Below are positions 1-12,424 of a DNA stretch of 64,000 nucleotides, in pieces. The notes below the pieces were generated by a model. It searched no databases. It saw nothing but the letters and a program-made list of their open reading frames with translations, and was not told where the DNA came from. The DNA lies in the NCBI RefSeq assembly GCF_039555335.1, contig NC_092635.1, positions 68,918,058 through 68,982,057 on the forward strand, written 5' to 3'. The translations under genes were made by a program, and so were the position numbers. Every line of letters starts with the position of its first letter. Position 1 is the stretch's first letter. The DNA comes from Amphiura filiformis. Taxonomy: Eukaryota > Echinodermata > Ophiuroidea > Amphilepidida > Amphiuridae.

Positions 1-329
1 GATAATTCCCGTTAAAATCATTAGGTAAACTAAAAACACATGCTGAAATGACGAACTATGAACTAGAAACACTGACCTCTGGATCACTTCCGGGTTTCTG
101 ATCCAGATTTTCGCCAATTATTGACGCTATTGAGTATTATCGACCATGTGCGCAACTTGGTAAGCTTACTACACAAGATAGCATGGAAATATCTGCATTT
201 TGAAACATCTTGGTTGAAAAAAAGTGGTGGGAAGCGTTTATTTGAGGGGGGCGACTATTTGACGAAATACGGTATGCGCTGTTCGTGCGTGCATCCCACG
301 TGGTGTGATGACGCAATCGCCCTAAGTGA

Positions 330-475
330 TAGGCACGGTTTCACTGGCCAGTGAAGCCCAAGACCCATGGCAAAGTGTTGCCGAGCCAGTACGTGGTTGG
401 CATGCGAGGGGTCTTGGGTTTGAATCTCACCCGGAGCAAACAACTTCTTTCTTTGTTTTCTCTCTTTATTCCTTC
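330..475 (+). repeat. tRNA-derived SINE-like sequence
   Basis: An A-box-like GTTGCCGAGCCAGTACG (about 378-394) and a B-box-like GGGTTTGAATCTCACC (416-431) are spaced as in a tRNA, with GGCATGCGAGGGGTCTTG between, typical of Leu/Ser-like tRNA SINE heads. A pyrimidine-rich tail follows. The tRNA fold is degraded. Confidence 0.45.
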
Positions 476-1189
476 CTTCTTTCCCTTCCCGTCGCCAAAA
501 AGCCCCTGGCGGGTTAGGGTTAGATGACTGTTTGATGGATTATCAAAGTACATGAAACGAAAAATTATATTGAACGACAATTTATATCGGTATTCGGTAC
601 ACATCAGAATATTATTTAGTAATCCCTCAACATCACTCTATAAAATAAAACTATTCATAAAGTCAAAATATTTTCAGCAAATGGGGCAGGTGCAATAATT
701 TCTGTTGATTGATCGCAACCTGTTTTTCTAAATGATTGCATCAGAAGGAACAAACCTCTCGCCTTGCTGTCGTACAACTTTGATAATCAAATACACATAT
801 CCTGTGTGCTCTTCTCTTTCTCAATTTCCTCCCTATGGGGGATGTTTGGTAATACATGTATTTGTCTGTGCGTGCTTGTGTATTTGAGTGCTTATATTAC
901 TTACTTGCTTTCCTTGTATCTGATTTTCACATTGTGTTTGCAATTTGGAATTGGAAAACCCTTCGCAATTAGAGGTAGTGGCAAAAAATTGCGCTATGAT
1001 TTATCGCTACTATCTCTACAGAGTTCTCTTACTTAATAACAGATGACAGGCACCATTTTTCAAACAGGAACATGTTTGAATATTCATACTGATTAATTCA
1101 CTGCATGTACACCCTTCAATATAAAGGTAAAATGTATTAGGAATAACTACTTTGCAGTGTTCAAAAGTAATTTTAAACCATTGCAACCT

Positions 1190-1530
1190 AGGGGCTCACT
1201 CACATGTAAAGGTGGTACAGGTATGTGCGGCACTCAAGGGTCCCTTTTTCAGGCTCTCTGGCAGTTCCTTAAAACCCACATTTGCATTGAATGTTCCAGT
1301 TCATTGAGCCTTAAACTCTGACAATTGTAGCTCTTTTATAGTTCAAATTTGATTTTTTTTAGCTCAAAAGCCTGTAATTTGGCCCAATTTATTTCACAGA
1401 TCCCCACAAAAATGTTGAAATTTCAGTTCATCAAGCCCCTATTTTGATTAAAAATCAGTTCTTAGTTCCCAAAGTTTGGCGCTCTGCGCTGCACACCCAT
1501 ACCCAAATTTAAGTTGAGTGCCCCCCAGGT
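1190..1530 (+). repeat. Diverged dispersed repeat, related to 7060-7320
   Basis: Words such as CTTAGTTCC..AAGTTTG, GAGCC..AAACTCTG and AATTTGGCCC recur, inverted, at 7060-7320, and both ends carry GAGTGCCCCC. The copies are too diverged to set boundaries. Confidence 0.4.
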
Positions 1531-2210
1531 ATTGCAATTATAGAGCAGACAAAAAAGATTTATTACAAATTATTTCTTGAATTAATTCTGAGGGGTTCAA
1601 AATCACTTTGAAAAGAAATTTATTTCATTTGGTAAAAAAAATATATTTTGAAGCAAACAAGGGAACCATTCTAAAAATGATTATATACAAATGACAGGTG
1701 GACTCTTTTTGACTACAGATGCTTTCCATGGCCAACCTTAAAAAAGAACTCATCACATAGTTTGAACAGAATTTTTCTCACATCGAGAGGATTTTCAGGG
1801 CAATAATCAATGATTAATATTTAATTTATGATCAATTTTAACGGTCCTGTAAATCTGTCACTCATTTATTCATATAAATCAGTTTTATGTCCGTATTCCG
1901 CATTCTAAATAAACGCTTGTATTGAATGTAATATGCTGGATCATAATTCATTTTACAATAAATTTCATGGCCTATTCATAAATATGCCGCTGAAATCTGT
2001 TTTCCCTGTGTTGTTCAGGTATGATGCATGTATCAGAATCACTAAATAAACACCTGGCATGCACAGCTACATAACCAAGCTCCCCTCATAGCCTGAGCCT
2101 GTCATGCAAAATTGCAAATGGCACTTTGCGCTCTTACAGGTCGTGAGGCGGATCAATTTTATCGCTGAGTACCCTTGGTAAAGACAATCACACGGACTGA
2201 GCATCGTAAC

Positions 2211-2530
2211 TGAACCACCTTAGAAAATCAATCCTAATTGGTAACTCTGGCTTGCTAGCATCCATAATATGACTGAGTAGGTTACAGACAGCTGTATTAA
2301 TGGGCTATTCCAGTTGACATCCATATACCCTCTGTAGAAGACATAACCTTAATCTCCCACACAGGTATCTTTACTGAACCACCTTAGAAAATCAATCCTA
2401 ATTGGTAACTCTGGCTTACTAGCATCCATAATATGACTGAGTAGGTTACAGACAGCTGTATGGACTATTCCAGTTGAAATCCATACACCTTCTGTGGAAG
2501 ACATGACCTTAATCTCCCACATAGGGAGTG
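2211..2530 (+). repeat. Direct tandem duplication, unit about 160 bp
   Basis: The block starting TGAACCACCTTAGAAAATC at 2211 recurs at 2374 nearly unchanged, through CTCCCACACAGG. The copies differ by a few bases and a 5-base gap (TTAAT). The unit includes one end of the neighbouring MITE. Confidence 0.8.
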
Positions 2531-2648
2531 TAGATTTCAAATGGGGTTACCTGAATGGAAGATTCCATTTGAAATCTACACTATTTGTATGGGAGATTAC
2601 GGTTATGTCTTCCAGAGGGGGTGTAGGGCTTTCAACTGTAACAGCTCG
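2463..2648 (+). mobile_element. Palindromic MITE (ATTCCAGTTGAAATCC family)
   Basis: CCAGTTGAAATCCATACACC and GACATGACCTTAATCTCCCA are mirrored by TGGGAGATTACGGTTATGTC and a TTCAACTG end. Partial copies lie at 2895-2970 and 3835-4165 and a fuller copy at 39796-39980. No transposase is present. Confidence 0.65.
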
Positions 2649-4177
2649 ATGGATGCTCTGCTTAATTTGGTAATTGGTATTCACTTAGGATTGTGAGCAC
2701 AAAATGGGAGGCAAATTTATCACCTTTAGTAAAACATTCATTCTCAAGAAGATCCAAAGTTCCAAAAAATATACCTCTTTCCACAATTTTGTGTATATTC
2801 CTTATTTGAGAAAGTAACATTTCCCAGGAGATGCCAAAATGTCTAGACTTTCTAGATTTCTCTTTTAAGTCTGGCAGAGCATCCATCAAGCTGTTACAGT
2901 TGAAAGCCCTTCACCCCTCTGGAAGACATAACCTTAATCTCCCATACGAAGGGTGTAGATTGTAAATAGTCCTGTTTACGCAGACAATGTTGTCTTTTCT
3001 TAATATTCACAAGTTCTTGCAAGAAATTGCAAATGCTAAGGACCAAACAAAAAGTGTCCTCAAAGTCTAACTCAAGCATGTGGTATAACTGTGTAAAAAC
3101 TAACATTTGCGAAAATAAAAAAGATAATCTTTTGCGAACATGCCTGAAAGATCTGAGAGCTAGTTTCTGGACTATCAATATATATGTGGCAATGTGTAGG
3201 CCTACGTATCTGCTTATCAATAATGTGATGCAAATAGTACTTCAATTTGATAAAAAAAAAAACCCAAATAAATGGAAACATATTTGTATGCTATGCCTTA
3301 TTTGGATACATGTGTATGCCTTATCTAATCTTCTGTGTACACAAATTATTTTTGTCAGACCTTTCTAATTAAAACTTTATTCTATTTTTCACAAGGGCAT
3401 ATATATAAATTTCTATTTTGGATACGATCTTGCTATATTTATAGTCTAATGCTTACTCCACATGGTCTGACCACATGGCCAGACCTGCGGTATCTAGTCA
3501 GACTATACGATTCAGTCTTTTGAGTAAATAAACCAGATAACCAAACACCAGATTTAAACTCTTTTGTTCTATTTAGGTAAAGTAAATGTTACTATCAATC
3601 TACGCATACAGAATTATTACAAATAGTCACTGATCATATTGTGCAATTCTCAGATATGCGTGACCTGACAGGACAAACCAATGACATTGACAGATTTGCA
3701 AAAATCTGACACCATGCATCTTCCTCATGATCAGATATTAATGATGAGCTGATGATGATTCCGATGCATATTCCTAATAGTAAATAATTTATTTCATTAT
3801 TAGCCACATGAAACATTGTTACAACAAATGGGTAAGTTCCAGTTGAAACCCATACATGTACACCTAAGCAGTGTTCGAATTAAGGAAAAATAAATTTCTG
3901 GTTGTCCGTCTAAGTTTTTGTTGTCCGTAGGCCTACAAAGGTGACTTTTGGCTACAGATTTATGGTTGTCCGGTGAACAACTGAATCAGTATTTATGTTT
4001 ATTTCAGTTGTCCCGGGCGAACGGACAACCAAAATTTCGAACGCTGCACCTAAGACATCTCTCCCACACAGGGGGTGTCGATTTTAAACAGAGTCATCCA
4101 TTCAGGTGTGGTAGAATGTGTGGAAGATTAAGTTCATGTCTTCCATTTATGTTAATTTCAACTGAAATAACCCAATA

Positions 4178-4332
4178 GCAAACAAACAAACAAACAAACA
4201 AGTAAACAATCAACGAACAAAAATGGAGACAAAACGGTATTTTCTTTAACCTATCAGGACCTAAGCCTATCTCCTCCTTATAAACAAACAAATAAACAAA
4301 CAAACAAACAAACAAACAAACAAACAAACAAA
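4178..4332 (+). repeat. (CAAA)n microsatellites
   Basis: Two AAAC/CAAA runs (about 4178-4203 and 4282-4332) flank unique sequence. A further run lies at 6911-6938. Confidence 0.9.
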
Positions 4333-4915
4333 CCACTACAGAATGCATCCTTTCACTTAGACTTCATCTGTGTTTTGTTTCAAATGACCTTCAAAAGACT
4401 TCCAGAGAAAATTGTGAATATTTATGACTTGCAAGTGAGTCCACACAAAAAAACTATTTTTACATGTTCCTTACCAGCCCATACTTGTTATAAAATGGTA
4501 AATTATTTCATTCTTAAAACAATGGCAGATTATTATTTCTTTTTTCCGATTACACATACCGGTACATTAAAATATTGTATGAAGTAAATTATAATAATTC
4601 TAGATGATAACTACAAAGTGACGGTATCAAGCATTCCCTTCAAATTACTAATTTCACACTCTATGAATTATGCTTAATCAGGTTGAGAAAAATTAATTCA
4701 AAGATAGGCCATGTCTCTAGAACCGTAAGTCTAATTATGATGGGTTTTCAGCAAAATAAAGCTCTGCAAATGGCTTATCTAACTGAATTTTGATTTTGAT
4801 TGACATCAGACAAATTTAGCTTGATCACATTAGATAATTATAATCATTAATACCAGCATAGATGCAGTCCTATGTCTCAGTTCTCACCTATACACACACT
4901 TAATGTCATCATAGT

Positions 4916-5229
4916 CCCGGGGGTCACTCCCATTGTGGCCTGTACACCATCCGCGATAATCAACTTTTGAAAAGCACCTAAACAAGGATTTAACCCTTGG
5001 CTAAAGCGACACCCTAAACAGGGATTTCATTCCTAACATCAAATTTCATACCCTAAATTTCATTTCCGCGTATTTAGAAATTGCAATTTTGCTACCCTTT
5101 TTTCCAATTTTTCATGTTTTTGACACCCTAAACGCGATACTGGCGTATCGTGCCTACCCACAACTTGACCCTTTTACGCGTTTTCATTATCGCGGATGGT
5201 GTACAGGCCACAATGGGAGTGACCCCGGG
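4916..5229 (+). mobile_element. hAT-like MITE with 8-bp TSD
   Basis: The ends CCCGGGGGTCACTCCCATTG and CAATGGGAGTGACCCCGGG are inverted copies that continue inward for about 43 bases to GATGGTGTACAGGCC-type sequence. The flanks are ATCATAGT (4908-4915) and ATCATAGT (5230-5237), a perfect 8-bp duplication. The interior is non-coding with short internal repeats of CCCTAAA. Confidence 0.85.
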
Positions 5230-5985
5230 ATCATAGTACTTCAATAATATTCAATTTCTTCTGATGTAAACAATTTGCTTTCCAAAATCCCGCTGCAAAC
5301 CCCACGGTACAAAAGAAACATCAGTGTTAACCTTTCAACTACCTGTTTCACACTAAATTATTCTTTTGATATATTGATTTCATTGTGTTGTTTATGGAGG
5401 TTAGTCAAATTTGTTTAACACAAGTTTGATACTGCTTGTAAAAACAGTGTGGTAATTCTTGAATAAGTTTATACCCCAGCTTCAAACCCTTTCATGCAAA
5501 ATTTCACACTGCAAAATATTTTCAATTAACTGAGGTAATTCCAAATTTACGCAAGTGGGCGAAACACACGAACTGCATCTCGTCAACTCCTTGAATGATG
5601 CATTTAAATGTCATATCAGTGACTTGTATTTGCTTGGAACATATCCTGATAGGGAGAGAGAGTCAGCCAGAGAAAGAGAGAGCGAGAGAGATGTTGACAG
5701 CGGTGAAACACAGGATAGAAAGTGCTCCTAGCTAACAGGGAAACATAATATGATAATTTCACTTCTGTTTGGCTTTTTTCCGTGCTGTCAAGAGGAACGG
5801 GTATACATGCATGTAGACAGGAATCTTGAGAGCACACCGATGCAATGGTGGATGTTTTGTTTTACAAATTTTGAAAAACAAGATGGGAGTGATGTTAATG
5901 TAGTATTATTCAACAGCAGCAAAGTGCAGTTTGTGGAAGTTAACCTTTTGTGTGCTGCATAATAGTTGTCTCATAAGGTTATTAA

Positions 5986-6354
5986 GGTGGTACTACACCC
6001 CTTGATAAATTTGTGACTATTTTTGCATTTTTCTCAAAAAATAATAACACACTGGTATTGGTAACAAAAGTTATGTATATTATAGGGGCAAGGAATCCAG
6101 TTACTACACTGGAATTTCAGTGACTCAAGACAAGCGGTAGTTATTTATGATACAAAAAGAGGTACCACTAGAATGTATCTCATTTCTTAACATACATAAT
6201 GAACCACTTGTCTTGAATCACTGAAATTTCAGTGAAGTAATTGGATCCCTTGTCCCGATAATATACGTAGATGTTTTTGTTACCAGTGTGTAGGTTATTT
6301 TTTGGGAAAAATGCAAAATAAGTCAGAAAATGTATTAGGGGGTGTAGTACCACC
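5986..6354 (+). mobile_element. TTAA-flanked palindromic MITE, copy 1
   Basis: It is flanked by TTAA (5982-5985 and 6355-6358), with inverted ends GGTGGTACTACACCCC and GGGTGTAGTACCACC and symmetry through GGAATTTCAGTGACTCAAG. Related copies lie at 22212-23085 and 50661-50990. TTAA targets suggest piggyBac-type mobilisation. Confidence 0.75.
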
Positions 6355-6649
6355 TTAAAAAAGAGAGATTGAATCTGTTTGCTGATGATTTGTGTGTGTA
6401 TTAGCAGCTCTCGTCGCAATACCTGCGACACATTATTTGTAATTGAGTTCTCACTTTTATAGCCAAATGGAGTATTTGCTATCAATTTCCCCGTTACCAT
6501 GTGCATGCATCTAACCAGGTCATCATTTAAAACCACTCATGTTTCATAAGCAGTGCCATGATAAATGAATACCCAAGAATTGTTCAAGAATGTGTGGCCT
6601 GTTCCTGCATAATGTGGAACATACATAAAAAAGCCTTTGCATCGGGGCC

Positions 6650-6920
6650 TGAGATTGGAATTCCAGTTTCCTTTCTCACGAAGTAAGGGCTAAGAGTAAA
6701 ATTGTACAATTGTGTTTGGGAGTGTCCTTCTCTCTTTTCTCTTTTTCCTAGCTATTTTCTTCCATTTCTTGCTTTGTTTATCAAAGCTATCTAGGCCAGC
6801 ATGCATATATTAGCCTACACTGGCTATCCAGGCTTGTGCATTTGTATGAGCTTGGAACGGTCCATGGTTTTCCATGGATTAGCATGTGTTCCTCACGGAC
6901 CAACCTGGGTAAACAAACAA
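6650..6920 (+). repeat. Dispersed repeat, near-identical inverted copy at 40371-40638
   Basis: The segment from GAGATTGGAATTCCAGTTTC to CGGACCAACCTGGGTAAAC recurs on the other strand at 40371-40638 with only a few differences, implying recent spread. No terminal repeat or open frame is evident. Confidence 0.75.
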
Positions 6921-9171
6921 ACAAACAAACAAACAAGTCCTTTAAAAGATACCTACATGTACACATGTACTCATGTACCATATTCCATAAAATCTGTCAA
7001 ATTTCTAAATTTAAGATTTGTATTTTATGTGAAATATATCAAAGCACAAGGAGGGGTAATTTGCCCGTGGGAGGGGGGCACTCAACATAAATTTTGGTAG
7101 GCGTGTGTGGCAAGGAGCATCAAACTTTCGGAACTAAGAACTGACTTTCGGGCAAAATAGGTGCTTGATATTACCGAAATTAGGGCCAAATTATAAGTTG
7201 TGGAGCTAAAAAAATTCCAAATTTGTTTCCAACTTTGAGCTTGATGAGAGCTACACTTGCCAGAGTTTGAGGCTCAAAGAATTGGGGCAGATCCAAATGT
7301 GGGGCTTTTTCAATTGTAACAGAAAAAGAATAATTATACAATTTAACCACCTTCTAAAATTGAAACCCCACAAGGCCAACACAATTACGTATAATTCCTT
7401 CCGACACGACCAGTTCACCTAAGCGGAGCAAGAAGTCTAATTTTGTTACGATAATTTTCCTGGCTGGTAAATCCCGTCGTGACTGTAGCACACATTGCCA
7501 CAGGGTCCTGTGTGCGCATATCATCTGTAATATACAGGAAAGCCTATAATAAGATTGGAGTGTCAGTTCTTGACTCTCGCAGCAGTTCAATTTTATTTAA
7601 TCACATAGCACCCATGATGTACAATATGAATTTTAGATTCAGTGTATCATTTCTTCCATTTTTCTTTTACAAAATGAATTTTGTTATTGTCTTGTTTTAA
7701 GTTTTATAAAGAATTTGACATGTTTTCTACTTGCTGATTCAATCCTCATGTTTATGTTGATATCTAAATATTGTGTTTATTGGTTTGGTGTGTGTATCAA
7801 TATCTCTTATATTTCAGCAGGTAAGAGGTTAAATGTTGCATTGGAAAAGGTTATTTGCAAGGTGGCAAATATTTAGGGAGAAAAATATTGTCTACGATAC
7901 AAATCTTCTTTATAACATTGGATATATATTGCATTTGTTGGAATACGTCACTTACATATAATATAAAATAAATATATTTTGTAAAATCATAGTTTATTTA
8001 ATATCCAACTCATATTGAGTGTACAATCTTACAAATTTTATTGTGTTTATATAATTACATTATACTGTATCTTATTTATTATTTATAATTTACTATTATT
8101 ACATTGTTATCATGTGCCTTGGTACTATGTGATTGCTATGTAAGATTGAAAAGCAAAAAACTACTTTGAATTGAATTGAATAATTTCAAACAATCATTAT
8201 GATTTGCAATTTTAAAAAAAATGTACAACTAGCCCTGTTCACAAACTGCGAACTGCCGACGAGGGCCATTATGGCCAGGCGGTATAATGAACCCACAGGT
8301 CCCTTTGATCAGCAATATGATGTGCAGGACTACGTACATAAGTTGGGCAAAAGTTCCAAATCGAGCACACATTACGAATCTCATTATTCATTTATTCATA
8401 TTAGAGAAACAGAGATAACTGCAATGTTTTTGTAAAAAACCTACATTTTGTAGTTCAGCATCAGTATTCCATGATTTTAACAAATTTTGGGTAGATTATT
8501 GCTCAAGAAAAATGTGGTGTTGTTTTTTCATATACATATATTGCTAGCCAGCTAATTGGAATTGCAAAACTTATGCAATTTATACATATTTGAGCATATA
8601 ACCCTTGCACTGTGGCCTGCAAAAACACAAATTTGAGCTCATTTGGAAGTTGTGACTTAATTTGTAAGTCGGTTTGTGACTAAAGTTGTGCGCAGATATT
8701 TTCTAAAATCTGGCATTTTTTAAAAGCATGTATTTCATTCATGTTTTAAAGTAATGTTATTCAGTCGCCAGTAACAAGCATAAACACATTAGTAACATTG
8801 CATGCAGTTTGTAGATTACAATGGGTTCAGTCTACTCAACATGCCATAGTGCTGCCCCGGGTATAGTGCAGTGTCTTAGGGATCATTATGAAAGAGACTT
8901 CTATCTTGAGTTGCATCTTACAATGTATGTATATTTTGTGGAAAAGGGTATACAAACTGGCCTCTCATTGATTTCATTTCATTTTCACATTAAACATAAA
9001 AATCATATTTTTATAATAAGCACATAAAAATATGTTACTAAAGTGTATTACAATCATGTAAAAAACAGAATTTTTAAAAATACTGAGGGCATCCTCCTCA
9101 GCAAATATTACAATATGGTTTATGATTATAGTACATTGATACTGTTCATATGTCTTTTTACTTGTACCCTA

Positions 9172-9315
9172 TAGGGCCTTTTGAATTGGCAATCCCTAAA
9201 AAGAACCCAATATACCCTACAGAACTGCTACCTAGAACTCCACCCTTGTGACCGTTTGGGTGGAACGTCATTGGATTTTAACGGTTCTCGGGTATAGCAT
9301 GTTCAAAAGGCCCTA
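9172..9315 (+). mobile_element. Small MITE with perfect 14-bp inverted ends
   Basis: TAGGGCCTTTTGAA (9172-9185) is matched by TTCAAAAGGCCCTA (9302-9315). The 144-bp element has no open frame, and the flanks suggest a TA or no clear duplication. Confidence 0.6.
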
Positions 9316-9571
9316 TTAGTATGGCTAATTTTGCTCCCTCAATTGGCAATCAAATTTGACAATTACCTATCAACTTGTAATAATACTTACACCCCCAGTG
9401 GCCCAGTCCCAGTCTACTTGTTTAAACACCCTGAAATTTTTTTTTTTAAATTGAGTCATGAAGGAAGTAATTTTATGTGCGGCTCTGAAAACTAGGGTAC
9501 CGACCAGTAAAAAATATAACCAAAAAAAAAGAAAAAGAAATTTTGAAAATTAAATTACTGCCATTTATTAA

Positions 9572-10627
9572 GGGGCTGTGCAATAATTATGTGTACCCCG
9601 GTGTGTTGAATTCTCAAAATGGTCTGCCAAAAATTGCTTGCCCCCCTCCCCCTTTGGCCTAGACTACCCCGTAGTCCACTTGCCCATTGTGCATACTCTG
9701 GATATTGTATTTAAGCTTAAAACTCTTATTTAATTCATGTGTGTACAATTGATAGATTTTCACATCTGTTCTTTTCAGTCACCCTACTCCCTCTGTTTGT
9801 TAGCTTCCCAAGTGGACTACTGACTTTGGATTGCGGTCAGAGATGCTTAACACGGCTGTCTATGAGCTTCTATGGATGAGATTGTCGGAAATCTGGCCTA
9901 CTAAAATTGGCCATGATGTAATGCATCTTTAAATGAATCTGGCTTGTGATTGGTCGCCCCGATCTCGTTATGGTTTAAATCCTCCGGGTACCTGTCATTA
10001 CCATTAATAACTACATGGTACACAAGTATGTGGCCTACCCCGCCTTTGTGTTGTGTAATTGCATGAACGCGTCAATAAGTGCATGAATGCGTCTTGTATT
10101 TGTTTGCGGTTAAATTTGATTGATAAACAAGTATGATTGACTGTGTGAATGTTAGGGACTTTGCCCGTTCAAAATCCCGTTTAAAATTGAAAGTCCATAG
10201 TCTACCTTTGGCCATGCCAAAAAACTTCCCCACCAATTTTGACGTGCCAAAAAGCCTTTGCCCCCCTTTTGATATGCCAAAAAATCTTTGCCCCCCCCTC
10301 CTTTACACATGCAAGATTTTGGAGATCCCGAATTTGAACCTTATATTGTCTTATCATATATTAATGCGAGTGCAGCAAGCAGGAAATTTTGCACATTTGA
10401 ACTTGTTCCTAACGTTTTACTACACCTTTTTAGGGTGTATAGAAACAGGGCCCAAAATATCTGTACCAAAAATCGCTTGCCCCCCCCTTTTGACCTGCCA
10501 AAAATCGACTGACCCCCCTTTCGACCTGCCAAAAAATGCTTGCCCCACCCCCTTTTGGCCTGCCAAAAATCTTTGCCCCCCCTATAATTCACCACCCTGG
10601 GGTACATAATTATTGCATCACCCCTTA
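9572..10627 (+). mobile_element. Palindrome-ended element carrying TTGCCCCCC repeats, interrupted by an insertion
   Basis: AGGGGCTGTGCAATAATTAT at the left mirrors ATAATTATTGCATCACCCCT at the right. The interior is a loose tandem of about 35-bp units (GCCAAAAATC plus TTTGCCCCCC). Related pieces lie near 20210-20345, 53820-53940 and 62750-62820. A 9-bp-TSD element is inserted at 9660-10204. Confidence 0.65.
9660..10204 (+). mobile_element. MITE with 9-bp TSD (Mutator-like), copy 1
   Basis: It begins TAGACTAC and ends ATAGTCTA. The flanks are CCTTTGGCC at 9651-9659 and 10205-10213, a perfect 9-bp duplication inside the host element. It is related to 38119-38907, which also has a 9-bp duplication. 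It holds GTAGTCCACTTGCCCATTG and, further in, TTAGCTTCCCAAGTGGACTA. Confidence 0.8.
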
Positions 10628-10816
10628 TAACTTGCTCAGCACCTAAACTTAATTCCTGTTGCTGAAATCCCTGGCATACTTGGTTGCAAAGTTTTTATGT
10701 CCATTTTCTTATATTTTTTAAATTGCTCCTTTTATTATTGCCTATATCTCTATTATTTCACTATTGCCGACTTCACTCTGATTGGATCAGTTCGTATCAT
10801 AGTGCAATGACCTTAC

Positions 10817-10987
10817 CTCAGTAAGTAGCCATGGGTTCTGTGCTGTTAACTCATCCCAGTTGACACCCTCAGTGACCACAGCGACACAATTCTCAGCTGT
10901 ACCTCCATATTTGAGATGTTTCTGTAGCAGGTTCTTGCCTGTCACCTCATTGATAGCTTTGGCAGACATCTTGATGTTTGGTTTGGT
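10817..10987 (-). CDS. ACLY: ATP-citrate synthase, first coding exon (partial gene)
   Basis: ACLY makes cytosolic acetyl-CoA from citrate, ATP and CoA, feeding lipid synthesis and histone acetylation. The exon runs from an acceptor (ttacacag, exon from 10987), through 18 nt of 5' UTR, to the ATG at 10969 and a donor GAG|gtaagg after 10817, giving 51 codons in phase 0. The peptide opens MSAKAINEVTGKNLLQ and ends ELTAQNPWLLTE. This fits the known ACLY N-terminus, which opens MSAKAI, has TGK..L at residues 10-14 and ends its first block with HPWLLS. It forms the start of the ATP-grasp, CoA-ligase-type half. The acceptor just before the ATG implies an upstream non-coding exon at higher coordinates, which I did not locate. 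No later ACLY exon was recognised between 1 and 10816, so the next intron probably exceeds 10 kb or leaves the window. A processed pseudogene is unlikely because both splice sites are present. Confidence 0.85.
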
Positions 10988-12096
10988 CTGTGTAAGAATC
11001 TAGCTAGGTTTAGCACTGGATGGATGCCAAATGCTACCAATACTGCAAAAGCTATAGGTACAGAAAAGTACAAAATTCATCATTCTTGCAAAGCATAAAT
11101 TTGTACACATCAACCAAAGAATTGCGGCCAAATTTAGCCAATTTTGAGAATTTTAAGCCAAATTACCCAAAACAAACAATCACTAAGAAAATTTTTCAAA
11201 CGTGTGTTATGCATTTATTAATTTTGAGCCCAAATTTTCTGAGCCTTGGGTATATAATATCAAATGGGTCCCATATTTGGCACAAAGTATGGATCCCACT
11301 TTCTAGCTCTTGGAGGCATATCAAGATTCCCAGTGGGTACAGGTGGGCATTTCAATGTTGAATCAACATTGTTTCAAAGATGAAATTTTGTCATGCATTT
11401 CCAAGAGTATTTTAGGCTATTTCACAACTCATTTTGTTCATTTTAAAACTGATCAATATTTACATAAAAATATCAGTTAGATGACACAAAAACACACCCT
11501 GTTTTACAGGCAGATGGATTTTTAAAGTAGTCGGTGGATGCTAAAATGACCCCTAAATATCTGTTCATGAAAAATTAGCAAAAATTTGGTAATTTTGAAA
11601 AATGTTCTGAGTTTTTTTTTTTCAAAATATTTCAGTCAAATTCAATAAATTTTGACCCAAAATGGCAGATTTTACATGATTTTAGACAAAAGTAAAAAAA
11701 AAACTCCCAAAATGCAACATCTGGGTTGGCTAGGCCTGTAAAACTGTTTTTTTTTCCCGTGGCCTAAAGCACTTAATTTTTGTATTATCCTTTTTTATTT
11801 TGATGTTAATGTTTCATACACTTTAACCCCCGGCCCCCAACTCAACCCAAAATTGGCAACCATGAGAGTTACATACACCAAAATACCAAATAGCACGGAG
11901 TCGGAAAGGGGGTAATTTTTTTTCCAGTAGCAAGGACTGCGAAATTGGCAACATAGGGGGTATTTAAATTGGACTGTCCGCAAAATTTGACCGTGAAATC
12001 AACACAATAATAGGGGGTATTTAATTTGCACTGTCCACGAAATTTGGATAAAAGGGGTACATGAGAAAATCCAGTAATTTTATGTCAATATTTAGT

Positions 12097-12170
12097 GTCA
12101 TTGAAAAGGGGTGTTTGAAATTATAGTCATTGAAAAAGGGTGTTTGAAATTATAGTCATTGAAAACCACA
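12097..12170 (+). repeat. Short tandem repeat, period 29
   Basis: GTCATTGAAAA plus GGGTGTTTGAAATTATA occurs about 2.5 times in a G-run-rich stretch. The surroundings (11980-12260) carry many GGGG-containing variants. Confidence 0.75.
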
Positions 12171-12287
12171 AAAAAGGGGTTGTTTTTGGCCAAATTTTGT
12201 CCTCGATTTTGCATGAAAAAGGGGGGTAAATATGATGAAAAATCATTGCAAAGGGGGTCTTTCACAAATAATCATGCATTTAACTCG

Positions 12288-12424
12288 CAAACGCAAAATC
12301 GGAATCAACTGAAACTTTGAGAGTACATTGTAAGCTTTTAGTTTTATGTGGATATCTACCGGTACTGAAAAATGTCATAAAAAGAGGATGCTATACCTAT
12401 GATCACGAAATCCTCCTTTAAAAC
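12288..12424 (-). mobile_element. Fragment of the TTAA element seen at 17932-18266
   Basis: GCAAACGCAAAATCGGAATC through GATCACGAAATCCTCCTTTA matches the right half of the complete copy at 17932-18266. The left half is missing. Confidence 0.65.

Larger units (their letters stand above)
1..9571. other. ACLY intron or downstream region, no exon recognised
   Basis: Apart from the repeats listed, this stretch is AT-rich non-coding DNA. No conserved ACLY block was found in the reading frames supplied or in the sequence scanned. Short open frames here have no recognisable content. Confidence 0.5.

Noticed and set aside
7354-7590. Minus-strand frame with KIIVTKLDFLLRLGEL, considered as ACLY exon 2 because of weak likeness to VVKPDQLIKRRGKLGL
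   Set aside because: The nearby acceptor gives the wrong phase for ACLY exon 1, and the nearly invariant KPDQ and KRRGK residues are missing.
10133-10609. 158-codon plus-strand frame rich in Cys and Pro
   Set aside because: It lies across two nested transposable elements and is built from the CCCCCC-containing repeat units.
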